This document shows, one piece after another, positions 37,985-49,225 of a stretch of 64,000 nucleotides of DNA (positions are counted from its first letter, which is position 1; each line of letters opens with the position of its first letter). Under the pieces are notes generated by a model. That model did not search any database and was not told where the DNA came from. It saw nothing but the letters and a program-made list of their open reading frames with translations. The DNA is from Panopea generosa. Lineage: Eukaryota; Mollusca; Bivalvia; Adapedonta; Hiatellidae. The stretch spans positions 2,186,001 through 2,250,000 of the forward strand of contig CM055901.1 in assembly GCA_029582155.1 (NCBI GenBank), in the 5' to 3' direction. The position numbers were made by a program, and so were the translations under genes.

Positions 37985-38470
37985 TAAAATGTACGTAAAC
38001 TAGCAAAGTTACGCGTATGGCAAAATTGCAATTTGCGACATTTCGAACGAAAATTACTGTTGCCAAGGAATCAGAGTCATCCAATATATATCAATTTAGA
38101 CGCAGACGCTGCATCATACCCAAAAACATATAATGTTTATTTCACAAAATATAAGGTCAGTCAACAAGGAAAGTAATACGTATGACAATATTGCAATTTG
38201 CGAAATATCAAACGAAATTACTGTTGCCAGGGAATCGGAGTCATCCCATTTATATCAATTTAGACGCAGACGCTGCGTCATACCCTAAACAATTAAATGT
38301 ATATTTCACAAAATATAAGGTCAGTCAACAAGGAAAGTAAAACGTATGACATTATTGCAATTAGCGAAATATCAAACAAAATTAATGTTGCCAGGGAATC
38401 GGAGTCATCCCATTTATATCATTTTAGACGCAGTCGCTGCGTCATACCCAAAACAATTAAGTGTAGATTT
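37985..38470 (+). repeat. 164-bp tandem repeat, three copies
   Basis: 'cgtatg-caatattgcaattt' starts at 38,014, 38,179 and 38,343. Each unit has 'ttactgttgcca', 'gaatcggagtcatccca', 'tttagacgca-acgctgcgtc' and 'aaggtcagtcaacaaggaaa'. The partner block at 45.7 kb has a single unit, so expansion happened after the duplication. Confidence 0.9.
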
Positions 38471-39084
38471 CACTCAGTTATATCACTTTTTGTTCAACTG
38501 TATGTCATGTATATATAATGAATATGTCATTCTTTTCTGTTCCCTTGATACATGCATAACCATCCTGCTATAACAGTTAGTTTCGTTTCAATATATTTGA
38601 GGCTGAAATGTGTTTTCACTGGCATTGATGACCGCCATGTGCCACGCAGCGCTGCCAACTTCACATTGCTAGAATAACTATAACAAACACTATATTACGT
38701 ATATGTTATTGCCTCACCATACGTAACACCAGTTTAAAAGTATAACTACAAATTACACTTGAATGTCTCCAGATCTGACTTGTAGCTTCTTATATCCATA
38801 ATTGGGACGCAAAAGTCTCCTAGAAATAGCTGTAAAACAGATAAACGTCCGTTTTTAGTCTAAGTCATTTAATATCAGCAATAATAGTATGTAAATATTC
38901 AATTCTTGAAGTCATGAAATATATAAATTATAATAAAGGAAGTGAATTTAACAAAATGTAATCTGAACAGAGAGATAGAGACTATTAATCTGGCATTATC
39001 ATCACAAATTTGTCATAATGTAGTTGAAATATAAAAACTATACAATGCATGTTTTACAAATACGCACCTGATCCAGTGTGTTGT

Positions 39085-39245
39085 ACAATGGAAGAGCATC
39101 AGCTCATGGCCGGGGGTGGGGGTGATCTTCCACCACGGCTATGTGTAGTGCCATTGGACAAGCCACTGTATCCGCAGACATCGTACGTGATATGTTATAA
39201 GAACTTGTTTTGCTTTGCAACCGATGTAAAATAAATAAGCTTAAA
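39085..39245 (+). mobile_element. SINE with D-type head inside R3
   Basis: A B-box remnant and 'atcttccaccacggctatgt', then 'tagtgccattgga', 'tccgcagaca' and the tail 'accgatgtaaaataaataag'. The same SINE sits at the same R3 position at 46.34 kb but is missing from R3 copy 3, so it inserted before the 38/46 kb duplication. Confidence 0.7.
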
Positions 39246-39350
39246 ACATGAGTGAGCAACTTAACTAACAACAACAAACTAATGTCACGTCATTTCCTTT
39301 TTAAAGTTTTGACGTTACGTCATTTTCTGTCAGTTATTTAGTTAAACTTT

Positions 39351-39420
39351 ACAGAATGGATGTGACATAGTCTTTAAAAGACTGCGATGTACCTGACGAA
39401 GGCGAAAGCCGAAAATTTGT
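39351..39420 (+). ncRNA. Hammerhead-ribozyme-like core (degenerate)
   Basis: The invariant core is present: CTGACGA (39,393-39,399), a GGC-GAAA-GCC stem-loop II (39,401-39,410) and GAAA (39,411-39,414). Just upstream, GT-ACAT (39,362-39,368, one bulged G) pairs with ATGTAC (39,387-39,392), and GTCTT pairs with AAGAC, making a stem I. ACAGA (39,351-39,355) can pair with TTTGT (39,416-39,420) as stem III. Against activity, an extra A follows the CTGACGA box and the expected U-H cleavage position reads U-G. Hammerheads of this kind occur in Penelope-like elements and other retroelements. It lies in an insertion private to this copy of R3. Confidence 0.45.
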
Positions 39421-40165
39421 GAAAAAAAGAGTTTAATATAGACATTGAAAAAACTAATGACCTTAACATAATCATGAACTGACAGCAAAGACAATTAAGA
39501 AGAACGTATCTTAAAAGGTCATTATTTAAATTCAAAGCCAGCAGGGTGATATTACACTGTATTCTAATCCTTAACATAACTGCTCGTAAAATATACCAAA
39601 TATACATGTGTTATTGTAAAATTGATATAGCCGGTGTTACAAATTATGGAGTTTAAAACAGTATGTATGATATAGCGCATCTACCACTATAATAATAGTT
39701 TTCTAAACAACGTATTGGTAAATGAACTAACTATATGTATCATCATGGCAAGCGACAATGACAACATAAATTGATCGATACAGGGCATTTTACTCATTTA
39801 CACAGTTTATGCGCTGTACCGAATACTTCTTTTGATAATTCCCTTCGGTCCACATATTAAGCATATAAACTATTCTACCTACATAGTCATCATCACTCAC
39901 ACAGTAAACACTTTCAGTACATTACAGCACACCAATAACTTTTTTATTATCCCCTCACATCTTGAAAGGACATAATGTAGCCACGCTTGTGTTGTTGTCC
40001 CACTTTTGAAAAGGCATTATGCAATTCTATTATCAAACGTCACGACTTGTATTGATTTATAAATCAAAAAAAGTACTTGAACACCTTCAAATAAATCTTA
40101 GAGCTTCTTATATCAATAACTTGGCGACAGATCAAGTTCAGTAGGAAGAGCGTGGGTTGCATGGT

Positions 40166-40167
<2 letters not shown>

Positions 40168-40213
<46 letters not shown>
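40168..40213. repeat. (TG)23 microsatellite
   Basis: About 46 bases of TG dinucleotide following 'gcgtgggttgcatgg', inside R1 copy C. Confidence 0.95.
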
Positions 40214-40215
<2 letters not shown>

Positions 40216-40544
40216 ATGTGCAATCTTTGTTTTATTCAACAAATGTAGAACATCTGATATGAATTGTGTATATGTATGGCGCTATTAAACCTGTGAAAAA
40301 CATTAAACAGAAATTCGACAATACATATATGCTTGTGCAAATATCGATAAACAAGTTTAATATTTGGTTAAGAATAGGGTCGTCTTAACATAGTTCCTAA
40401 TAGTAATACAGGGTACAAGTGATATGTTTTTCAATAATTCGCCCTTAGTTTTCAACTTATTTATTTTGCATCGTCTCAATACGTTGAACAATTAAACTGT
40501 TAATACCAGATAACATGGTATTAGAAAAAAACATTCAAGCAGTT

Positions 40545-40632
40545 AAAAAGACAAATCGATCTCGAAGTCTTCCTGGGTAGAACCAGTACTAAGCATACGC
40601 AGATAAAGTGTAGTGCTCAAAGACAATACATA
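40545..40632 (-). mobile_element. SINE-D relic shared by R1 copies
   Basis: 'gaagtcttcctgggtagaac', 'cagtactaagcata-gcagat' and 'atatagccgaggg' are the reverse complement of the shared SINE core plus the D-type head. Copies at 48.02 and 49.14 kb occupy the same place in R1, so insertion predates the R1 duplications. It is absent from R1 copy A. Confidence 0.7.
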
Positions 40633-41794
40633 TAGCCGAGGGAATGATTAACAGATCAGTTTAATGAATAGTAATGAGCGTTTCAGTCCTTATAAGAGCT
40701 TTGTGTACCTTCTAAAACATGAAAGTTGCTGGAACAGTCTTATACTGAAATCAGCTAAACGTTTAAGTTGTCTTATTCATTTTCTACATGTCATATATAA
40801 TATACATGACAGTTGCACAATATCGAAAAACTGTGAAATTTGAAAAGTATCAATGTTTGAATAGCTACGAATGCTGCATTTTTACATGTATCTACTTATA
40901 ATATTTCACCATTTGCGTTATGAATAAGCAAGTGCAGATTTCAGAGAATGAAAATAATGAAGGTAATATTCCCAAAGAAAATGATAGTTTACCATTTTAT
41001 AAGTATCGAGTAGTAAGTAGATATACCATTACAACGCACTATTACGATCACAAAAGCCTTCACCGTTTGCTCGGAATGCCTGCAATGGTGTATTTAGGAT
41101 TATCTGTCACATTTACCTTCATAAATCAACAATCAGTCATATATAGGAACATATAACAATGGTAGATAGCATGTATAAGGGAGCTCCGACCAACAATTGT
41201 CAGTGAATTTATCATGATATATACATATTGTCGTCACACTTACATGTACCAGTCGTTTAAGTATTTTTACATTAAAGGTCATGTCCGCTTTTTATTACTG
41301 TTTTTGTAGTAAACCGGATTTAATGTATCATACATATATCAATAAATAACGAATATGTGAATATATCGTCTCGACATGACAAAATCCCTTGGCGGCAAAT
41401 ACTTCTAAATGTATTGGGAAAACAAAGCAATGAACGCATTTCCGCTATTACTGTTGGTGATATTTATAGCAGGAGTGGGTACCCTTTTATAAGTGAAATA
41501 AAACAAAACACATCCGAATGTTTTGTATTCTATGTGCAACTAACACGCGAGGAAGACATCAAGTATCGCCGGTCAGCTGATGGAATTTATCGTGTATTGA
41601 TGATACATTTAATATATAAGAGATAATGGAAAACTGGTAAATCGTATAATGATTCTAATAAAGTTCGTTTTTAACAGAAGTTTTATGACAAGAGGTATTA
41701 TGACAAGGAACAAGTTACAGAGCATAAACGACGTCTGAGGCTCGGTGATTGTGTTCATTCGAAAATTTAGGTTCGGGAAATTGGAGAATTTAGT

Positions 41795-42330
41795 TAGATT
41801 TATAATATGTTAAGGAAAAAGGCAATTCATTGGGATTTAGAAAAGAATGTGGTGTGTTAGATATTTCTTTTGTGTATCTGTATAAATAATCTCCTGTAAA
41901 CAATACAGAGTCCATATCAATACTTTTCCAACAGAAGCTATCAAACGATTTTAATAATGCATTTGCAAAAAAGCTAAACAACATCGTACACACTGTGTTC
42001 CCTGTGAAAATTGACTGAATATTTGATCACCCTGGTGAAAATTGCAATTTACTGGGAATTTTGTAAACTGGTAACGCGGTGGTCCATGCTTCCTTTCCAC
42101 ATCTCCACATAAATGTTATCAACATGAACAATCTATATGAAAGCTTGACAAACAAACCTTCATATTCTGACGTTTGACTTTTTGATAGAGTATTGATCGA
42201 CACATGCTGCCCAAAAAAACTACCAATTTGACTTCTCCACTGATCAATATCTATCCCCATAATTTCATCAAAAAAACAAGAATGTACCGCTTTAAAATGC
42301 CTTTTAATCACCAACAGTCAATGAATTATT
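41795..42330 (-). pseudogene. Fossil ORF of a mobile element: 2A-like and cysteine-protease-like motifs
   Basis: Minus-strand coding traces appear in order. First is a stretch beginning MGIDIDQWRSQIGSFF. A hydrophobic segment (LFMLITFM) follows, and then GDVE-x3-GPP, which resembles the D-x-E-x-N-P-G-P 2A ribosome-skipping motif. After a short spacer comes NFHQGDQIF and FSQGTQCV, then IDMDSVLFTGDYLY and LNPNELPF. The F-HQG ... S-x-G-x-QC ... D-x2-L-x2-GD-x-LY pattern recalls papain-like/tegument-type cysteine proteases carried by large animal mobile elements. The element is clearly broken, with a few breaks, and only this N-terminal part is present. Family not identified; assignment rests on remembered motif patterns. 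Confidence 0.5.
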
Positions 42331-45300
42331 GTTTATTTAAAAAATAGTTAAACTCTTAAAAAAAATTAAAAAAAATATACAATTCAAATGAGTCATCTGA
42401 ACGATTCAACTCTAGGTATACATTATGTTTTAACTTCAACTCCAGATTTTGTTTTTACATGAATCATCTTCAGTCTGGCAATCATATATTTTGTGCTACA
42501 ACTCCAGTCAATTTTAAATCTCCAGTTCAATAGTTTAACGGAACGCATTCAGTACAAAATTTTCCTGAGTCTCCGAGAATATACGACACATCAATAACTC
42601 TTTGTCCAGAACAAAACAAACATGACCTACTAATATAGATTTGTGTGTATATTTACTTTAGTTATGTTTGATTCTCAAATAGCTTTCAATCAACAATATA
42701 AATAATCAATAAATAGCATTATAAACGGTTTTGCCTGACCTAGATTTAATCAATCTAAAAATGCAACACAGAAACACAACAAACATAACGGACAGATGAC
42801 CTAATTAACGGTTAAATATGTTTGGATAAAGTAATTAGCAGCAAAAATTGAGTAGCAATACAACAGTATTTGATAAGGGTTAATATATTATGAATGTATA
42901 TTTAAATCGATTACTTTGAGCGGTAGATCTATTCATCAACATCAAAACACTGCTTGCATAAGATGGCAGTTTGTGCGTTTTTCTATCAACACCAAAAATA
43001 ACTCCGAATCTTATTTCTTTATTTTACTATCAAAATCAAAAGAGGACATTCCGTAGTGAATGAAATTACACTAACAATTACTATTTACTGAAACTACGAG
43101 TTATTATATCGAAAACATGTCAATATTTCACCCCGTTAATAACTACAACTGATTACAATCGAAAAAAATTAGAGATTATAGCCACAACTAAACGGATTAA
43201 CCTGTTGAAATGTACTTGGAAGATAAAACATGTACAATAAAACATGATTTTACATATATAATAAATATTTTTAAAATTGAATAAAACGATTTCCATATAA
43301 GTTCACTGTAAGATAAACTTACAGGTGTAACATAATTAACACGAGTTTCGGGTGAAAACGCTCATATGTTACCGTTTACGCTAAGAGTGAAAGGGGACAC
43401 CGTTTACACTTGTTTTAATAATCGCAATTTTATCTCGTTGCTCCAATGCACAGAATTTTATGAACCTGTCCAGCTTTAGATGTTAATACATCTTAGAGTT
43501 TGAGTTACGTCACTTATATATAAATTCACCATTTCTAGGTGTTAGACCAGTCATTTTTTCGCCTTAATATTTCAACCGAAATTCTGTAATACTGGATTTC
43601 TGTCACAAGTTTAAAGACGTTCCTACATATAAAGCACAAGTAAATCCATACAGGAGACCCATTTAGGAGTATTTCTGTTCCACTGTTTCACTATATACAT
43701 TCGTCGCTTCATTTTTTCAAACCTGTCATTGAAATGCTAGTGGCCGAGGTACATTCAAGTTGTCAAAATTATCCTGTACCTTTGCAAATAAAGCCTTAAA
43801 CTTTCACATGGGGTGAATCACAGCAAATATACACATAAACACAAATGAAATGCCAAGTTTATATTTTTAACCGGACTATTTTAGCAAACAGCGACCTCTT
43901 GAACAAGAGGTCAAAGATCTTTACACCATCCATATTAGTCATTAACCACCTTCCTCGCACACTCTTTATTTAAATGTAAACGTATCCGGACATGAAACAC
44001 AACTATTTTGAGTTTCTTTAGAATTATGTTGTAACACTGGCCTATATTTCGATGAAATAGAATCCTCTAATACCTTGACGGCCGGTGACATTTTTAAAAT
44101 CTGCACAAAGACTCAAAACAGAAACGAAATAAAAGCTTGCCAACTGTTGAACTGACGTTTCAACACGTTTAACGTGTCTTCTTTAGCAGGTGCGTGTAAC
44201 GTAGGTCCCCCTCTTGAAGATGATTACCTAAGTACATACGAAAAATGAATTTAAATTTTAAATGACAAAAACATGTTTAACATGTTATTGTGATAGCTTG
44301 CCAGTTTCACTTTTCATCAAACAACAATTGAAAAGAATAAAAAGCAATAATAACTTCCCATTTCATATCCGTTGCCTCATTCCGATATTAAAAAGAACAT
44401 CTCTTGACAACCGTTCTTATATTTCGACTGAAACCTCGTCAACGTATCATAGTATGTATCGTTGTTGTACTTTTAAGAGTAAATGATGTTTACATACGCC
44501 CTGGAATAAATGAAAGATAAAGGCACGGGCTTACCAAACATTCATTTAATGTAAGCATATGCATATTAAAATGAAGGCATGGAGCTACGATATAGTATTT
44601 CAATTTAAATATATAGACGTATAAACTAAAGCGCAGAGTCACCAACCATTATATCTATATGTAAGCATATGCATATATTAAACAATAAAACTATTAAAAT
44701 AGTTCAGGATGAAAAAAAAAGAATTATATTATATGTTGCTCCATTTTCCAAATTGTCCCACCCAAAGACACAATATTTAAAACCACAGATATATGCAGAA
44801 ACACTGCGCACATTAATCACAAAAGTCCATCAAATGTTTGACTGGAGACGTGTGTAAGGCGTGTATTTCGTTGATGTGGTAATAACCTGGGTTTTTTTGC
44901 ATACCGAACAAGCATTTACCCGTATTTTTACCGTGTAGAGAATTTTCATCCTACATTTCCCTCCTGCGCCCATCCTACCCTGCTGTGACATTGAATGGGG
45001 TAGGTTATTGACATTCAGTTTATGACGTGACGTATTAACAAATATGAAGTAATATATTTAATTTAATGTCTTAAAATCCATTGTGGTAATATTTGAAAAT
45101 AATTTAAATTAAAATGAATTTGCAATATATTTAGTATACAAGAAAAATAAACTGACATGGTTGTTTCGGTTCAGATGAAACATTCCGTACCTTTGGGATA
45201 CCTAATTTCGCCGGAACGAGACTAAAACAGTTATCTCTCGGGATGGAATTTTCTATCCAAATCTCTAACCAATGTAAGATCCTTTTAATCCTTTCTTATC

Positions 45301-45499
45301 AAGTTACAGTAGCAATATTCAAGAGAAATGTAAAATATATATTCTAATTCAAATGTGAATCAATCATTCAAATATGCAAACAAAACCTATGTTTTATTAA
45401 CGTGGAATCGAGTTTATTTCATTTAAGATTATTATTGGCGTCTGGTCTTCAAAGAAAAACTAAATCAATGAAATAAGATAGAAAGAAAACTGTTACGGT
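42331..45499. other. No gene seen; small repeat pairs
   Basis: AT-rich. 44,285-44,390 resembles 51,825-51,915 ('ttgccagttt', 'ttttcatcaaaca', 'catccgttgcct'). 44,515-44,600 and 44,625-44,690 share 'gtaagcatatgcatat' and 'accaaccat-type' blocks. A stem-GAAA motif at 44,157-44,189 is described separately. Confidence 0.45.
44150..44195 (-). other. Stem-loop followed by GAAAC, ribozyme-like remnant
   Basis: On the minus strand 'cacctgc-taaagaag' precedes a perfect 7-bp stem (ACACGTT-t-AACGTGT on the plus strand, 44,163-44,177) and then GAAACGTC. The layout CTG ... stem ... GAAAC recalls hammerhead-bearing retroelement ends. The CTGA-N-GA box is not intact, so this is at most a decayed relative of the 39.4 kb motif. 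Confidence 0.3.
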
Positions 45500-45669
45500 A
45501 AAAAAAGCGACAAAAATAATAGCACTATTTCACGGTGCATTTTTATAAGATTGACATCAAATGATAGCAGATAACCTACCCCATCAAATCACGTTTAAAT
45601 ATTCAAAGGTTGAACCCAAATACATACTCTCCTCACATGTATCTTTCTGGTGGCTATATAAACAAAATA

Positions 45670-45825
45670 TAAGGTCAGTCAACTAGCAAAGTAATGCGTA
45701 TGACAATATTGCAATTTGCGAAATATTAAACGAAATAACTGTTGCCAACGAATCGGAGTTATCCCATTTATATTATTTTAATCGCAGTCGCTACGTCATA
45801 CTCCAAAACAATTAATGTAGATTTC
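45670..45825 (+). repeat. Single 164-bp unit
   Basis: Counterpart of the three-unit array at 38 kb: 'gtatgacaatattgcaattt', 'aacgaaataactgttgcca', 'atcgcagtcgctacgtcata'. Confidence 0.85.
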
Positions 45826-45899
45826 ACTTCTCTTCATTTTTGTTAAACTGTACGTCTTGAATATATGAATATGGTATTTCTTGCTGTTGCCTTGATACA

Positions 45900-46740
45900 T
45901 AAATAACAGCCTTATACAACATTTGGTTTCATTTCAATATATTTGAGACTAAAATGTGTTTTCGATGGCATTGGTGAGCGTTATGTCCCATGAAGAGCTG
46001 CCAACTACACATTGCCAGAAGAACTGTAACAAACACATTGTTACGTGTATGTTATTGCCTCGCCGTATGATACACTTGTTTCATGGTGTAACTACAAAAT
46101 ACACTTGAATGTCTCCAGATCAGACACTTGTGTCTTCTTACATCCATAATTGGGACGTAAATGTCGACAAAAAATATCCAAGAAATAGTTAAAAATATAT
46201 AAACGTCCGTTTCCAGTCTAAGCAATTTAACAACAGCAATAACAGCATGCAAATATATAAAGATTGATAAATCAACTGAATGTAAACAAATGTAGTAGGA
46301 ATACATTAATGTGGCAATGTCACATACTATAAATAATACCCATGGCTGGGTGGTCGTGGGTTCGATCTTCCGCCACGGTTATATGTAGTGTCTTTAAGCA
46401 AATGTCCGCAGACTTTGTACCTGGTGTGTCAAAATTGTACATGTAAGAACTTGTTTCCAAACCGATGTAAAATAGATAAGGTCAAAACATGGGTGAGCAC
46501 TCAACGAACAACATAAAAACAAATATATTAAACTATACATACACATGAATCGACGGCAGAGATCAATATAAAAAAAGTATCTTAAAGGGCCATTATCCAA
46601 ACACTGTATCCCGTATCAGAATTGCCCGTAAACTATACCAGATTAACATGGATTACTGCAATAATGATACAGATAGTGTTACACATTTAAATAATTTACG
46701 CTATGATATATAATCGTAGTTGCTTAACTAATTGGTAACT
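45900..46740 (+). repeat. Dispersed repeat R3, copy 2
   Basis: Matches R3 copy 1 but lacks the private 39,255-39,430 insertion. The uninterrupted sequence here defines the limits of that insertion. Confidence 0.75.
46336..46500 (+). mobile_element. SINE with D-type head inside R3 copy 2
   Basis: 'gctgggtggtcgtgggttcg' is a clear B-box region, followed by 'atcttccgccacggttatat', 'gtccgcagactttgtacctg' and the tail 'accgatgtaaaatagataag'. Better preserved than its twin at 39.1 kb. Confidence 0.75.
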
Positions 46741-47409
46741 CAACCAACTAGAATCATTTTTATAGCACGCGATACCCCGGGGGCATTCTTAACACGGACG
46801 CGACTCGCGTTTGTGACTTTCTTATGTTAGCGTTTTCCACCATGCAAATTATAAAATATTGATTCGAATGAGAAAATAGTATGTCATTTTTATGAGTTTG
46901 TTCGCCAATATCAAAATAAAGAATTATTTTATTGAGGAATTTCAGCGCAAATGTATAAAAACAGTGAAAGTCAAACTTTACAAACATGTATAGGTCAACA
47001 ATATCCACACGAATCGATCGATGTACGGCATTTTATTTATTTACACATTCTATGCGCTGTACCGAATACTTCTTTTGACAATTCCCTTCGGTCCCCATTC
47101 ATAAATAATGCATGTCATCTATTCTTGCTATGTGACAATTCAGACATGTCTCTATTATTTTAACACATATATAATCATCATCACTCACACAATAAACACT
47201 ATCAGTGCATCACAGCACGCCTATAACTTTACTTTTTATTATCCCCTCATCTCGGGAAAGAACATAACGTAACCATGTTTGTGAGTGTGTCCCACTTTTG
47301 AAAAGGCATGATGTATTTCTATTATCAAACGTCACGATTTGTATCGATTTATAAATTACACAGTAGTAGTGGAACATCTCCAGTTCAATCTTAGAACTTC
47401 TTATATCAA

Positions 47410-47612
47410 TAACTTGGCGGGCGGTAGACTAATGGATAGAGTGCTGGCCGCTCACGCCAGAAGTAGTGGTTTAGATCCCCAGCTCGACCCGATGCCTCTC
47501 ATAAAACAACACTAAGTACTGGTTCTCCCCAGGAAGCAGACCCGAGAGTGGTTCATATAAGCTCAGAGCTTTCATCGCAATCGAGCTAAAATAGATAAGT
47601 ATCAACTAATAA
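47410..47612 (+). mobile_element. SINE-A, most complete copy
   Basis: Head: 'ggtagactaatggatagagt' (A-box region), 'gccgctcacgccagaag', and 'tggtttagatcccc' (B box). Core: 'actaagtactggttct', 'ccccaggaagcagacccgag'. Tail: 'atataagctcagagcttt', 'cgcaatcgagctaaaataga'. It is inserted in R1 after 'atcaataacttgg'. A similar 'atcaactaataac' lies at the other end, perhaps a decayed target duplication. About 200 bases, a tRNA-derived SINE. Confidence 0.85.
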
Positions 47613-47649
47613 CGTTGAGGGTTGATGCAGATAATGTCCAGAAGACCGT

Positions 47650-47672
47650 TGTGTGTGTGTGTGTGTGTGTGT
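47650..47672. repeat. (TG)n microsatellite
   Basis: About 23 bases of TG, at the R1 position corresponding to the longer tract at 40.17 kb. Confidence 0.9.
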
Positions 47673-48009
47673 TAAGTTCAACAAACGTAGAACATCTGAT
47701 ACGAATTATGTATATGTATGACACTATTAAACATGTGAATTGAATTAAAACAGATATTCGACATTACATATTTGCGTGTGCAAATATCAATAAACACGTT
47801 TACTTAAATATTTGCTTAGGAATAAGGTCATCCTCAGATATTTCCTAATAGTAATACAGTGTGTTATGATATATGTTTAAATAATTCGCCCTTTGTTTAT
47901 TAATTAATTTTGCATCGTCACAATATGACCAACATTTGTTTCAGGTAATATGGTATTTCAAAACCCTTCCGGCAGTTAAAAAAAGCGCATATGAGTTTCA
48001 GGTTCATGC

Positions 48010-48105
48010 AACTTATACAAATCGCTCTCGAAGCCTTCCTGGGTAGAACCAGTACTAAGCATATGCAGATAAAGTGTCGTGCTCAATAACACACATATAG
48101 CCGAG
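48010..48105 (-). mobile_element. SINE-D relic in R1 copy D
   Basis: 'cgaagccttcctgggtagaa', 'ccagtactaagcatatgcag' and 'catatagccgagggg', the same insertion as at 40.55 and 49.14 kb. Confidence 0.7.
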
Positions 48106-49134
48106 GGGATGATTATACGATCAGTTTAATGAATAGTAATGAACGTTTCAGTCCCTATATAAGCTTTGTGTACTTCTAAAACATGATAGTCCTCTCTCTG
48201 ATGTATAAAAACAGCGAAGGTCAAACTTTACAAACATGTATAGGTTAACGATGTCCACAGGAATCGATCGATGTAGGGCATTTTATTAATTTACACTTTC
48301 TGTGCGATGTACCTAATAATTCTTTTGACAATTCCCTTCGGTCCCCATTCATAAATAATGCATGTCATCTATTCTTGCTATGTGACAATTCAGACATGTC
48401 TCTATTATTTTAACACATATATAATCATCATCACTCACACAATAAACACTATCAGTGCATCACAGCACGCCAATAACTTTACTTTTTATTATCCCCTCAC
48501 CTCTGTAAAGAACATTATGTAGCCATGTTTGTGCTGTTGTCCTACTTTTGAAAAGGCATAATGTAATTGTATTATCAAACTTCACGCTTGTATTGATTAT
48601 AATTCATACAGTAGTACTGGAACATCTCCAGATATGTCTTAGAGCTTCTTATATCAATAACTTAGAGAAAGATCAAGTTCAGAAAGAAAAGCGTGGGTTG
48701 CATGGTTTTTATGTGCACCTTTTTAATCAAGTTCAGAGAGAAGAGTGTAGGTTGCATGATAGTGTGTTTTGTTGATGTGCAATCTTTGTTTTATTCAACA
48801 AATGTAGAACATCTGATACGAATTGTATATATGTATGGCACTATTAAACATGTGAAAAAAAAATTAAACAGAAATTCGACATAACATGCATGCTTGTGCA
48901 AATATCAATAAACAGGTTTAATATTTGGTAAGGTTGTCCTAACATATATCCTAATTATAATACAGGGTACTAATGATTTAGTTTTCAATAATTCGCCCTT
49001 TGTTTTACACCTATTTATTTTGCATCGTCTCTATACGGCCAACAATTGAAATTTGTGCCAAGTAACATGGTATTAGAAACCCCTTCAAGTAGTTAAAAAG
49101 ACCGGATATGAGTTACAAGTTCTTACAACTTATA

Positions 49135-49225
49135 CAAAGCCCGCTCGAAGTCTTCCTTGGTAGAACCTGTATTAAGCATATGCAGATAAAATGTCGTGCT
49201 CAATGACACAACATATAGCCGAGGG
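49135..49225 (-). mobile_element. SINE-D relic in R1 copy E
   Basis: 'ctcgaagtcttccttggtag' and 'attaagcatatgcagataaa' with 'tatagccgaggg'; same site as in copies C and D. Confidence 0.7.

Larger units (their letters stand above)
38560..39690 (+). repeat. Dispersed repeat R3, copy 1
   Basis: It aligns with 45,900-46,740 and with 54,255-54,690. Markers: 'tttgaggctgaaatgtgt', 'acttgaatgtctccagat', 'tatccataattgg', 'aaacgtccgttttt', 'atataaa-ta-aataaagga'. It is interrupted by a SINE at 39.1 kb and a private insertion at about 39,255-39,430. Non-coding, class unknown. Confidence 0.75.
37830..41735 (+). repeat. Compound block R3+R1, copy 1
   Basis: From 'aaaaataatagcact' (37,838) to 'cataaacgac' (about 41,733) this segment aligns in order with 45,500-50,535. 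Shared parts are a 164-bp unit, R3 with a SINE, and R1 with an internal minus-strand SINE-D. Differences include three rather than one 164-bp unit, a private insertion at about 39,255-39,430, a TG tract and no SINE-A. It is a diverged segmental duplication about 7.7 kb from its partner. Confidence 0.8.
39760..41735 (+). repeat. Dispersed repeat R1, copy C
   Basis: The most continuous R1 copy together with copy E (48.2-50.5 kb). It starts near 'aattgatcgatacagggcat' and ends near 'acaggaacaagttacagag-cataaacgac'. Short open frames at 40,920-41,156 and 41,357-41,626 are not preserved in the sister copies, which argues against coding function. Confidence 0.75.
46951..48195 (+). repeat. Dispersed repeat R1, copy D (3'-shortened)
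   Basis: Runs from 'atgtataaaaacagtgaaag' through the R1 start and the SINE-D relic, then stops near 'tctaaaacatga', where copy E begins. It carries SINE-A at 47.41 kb, which copy E lacks. Confidence 0.8.

Noticed and set aside
40920-41626. Two small frames in R1 copy C
   Set aside because: The corresponding positions in R1 copy E are not open in the same way, so no protein is being maintained.
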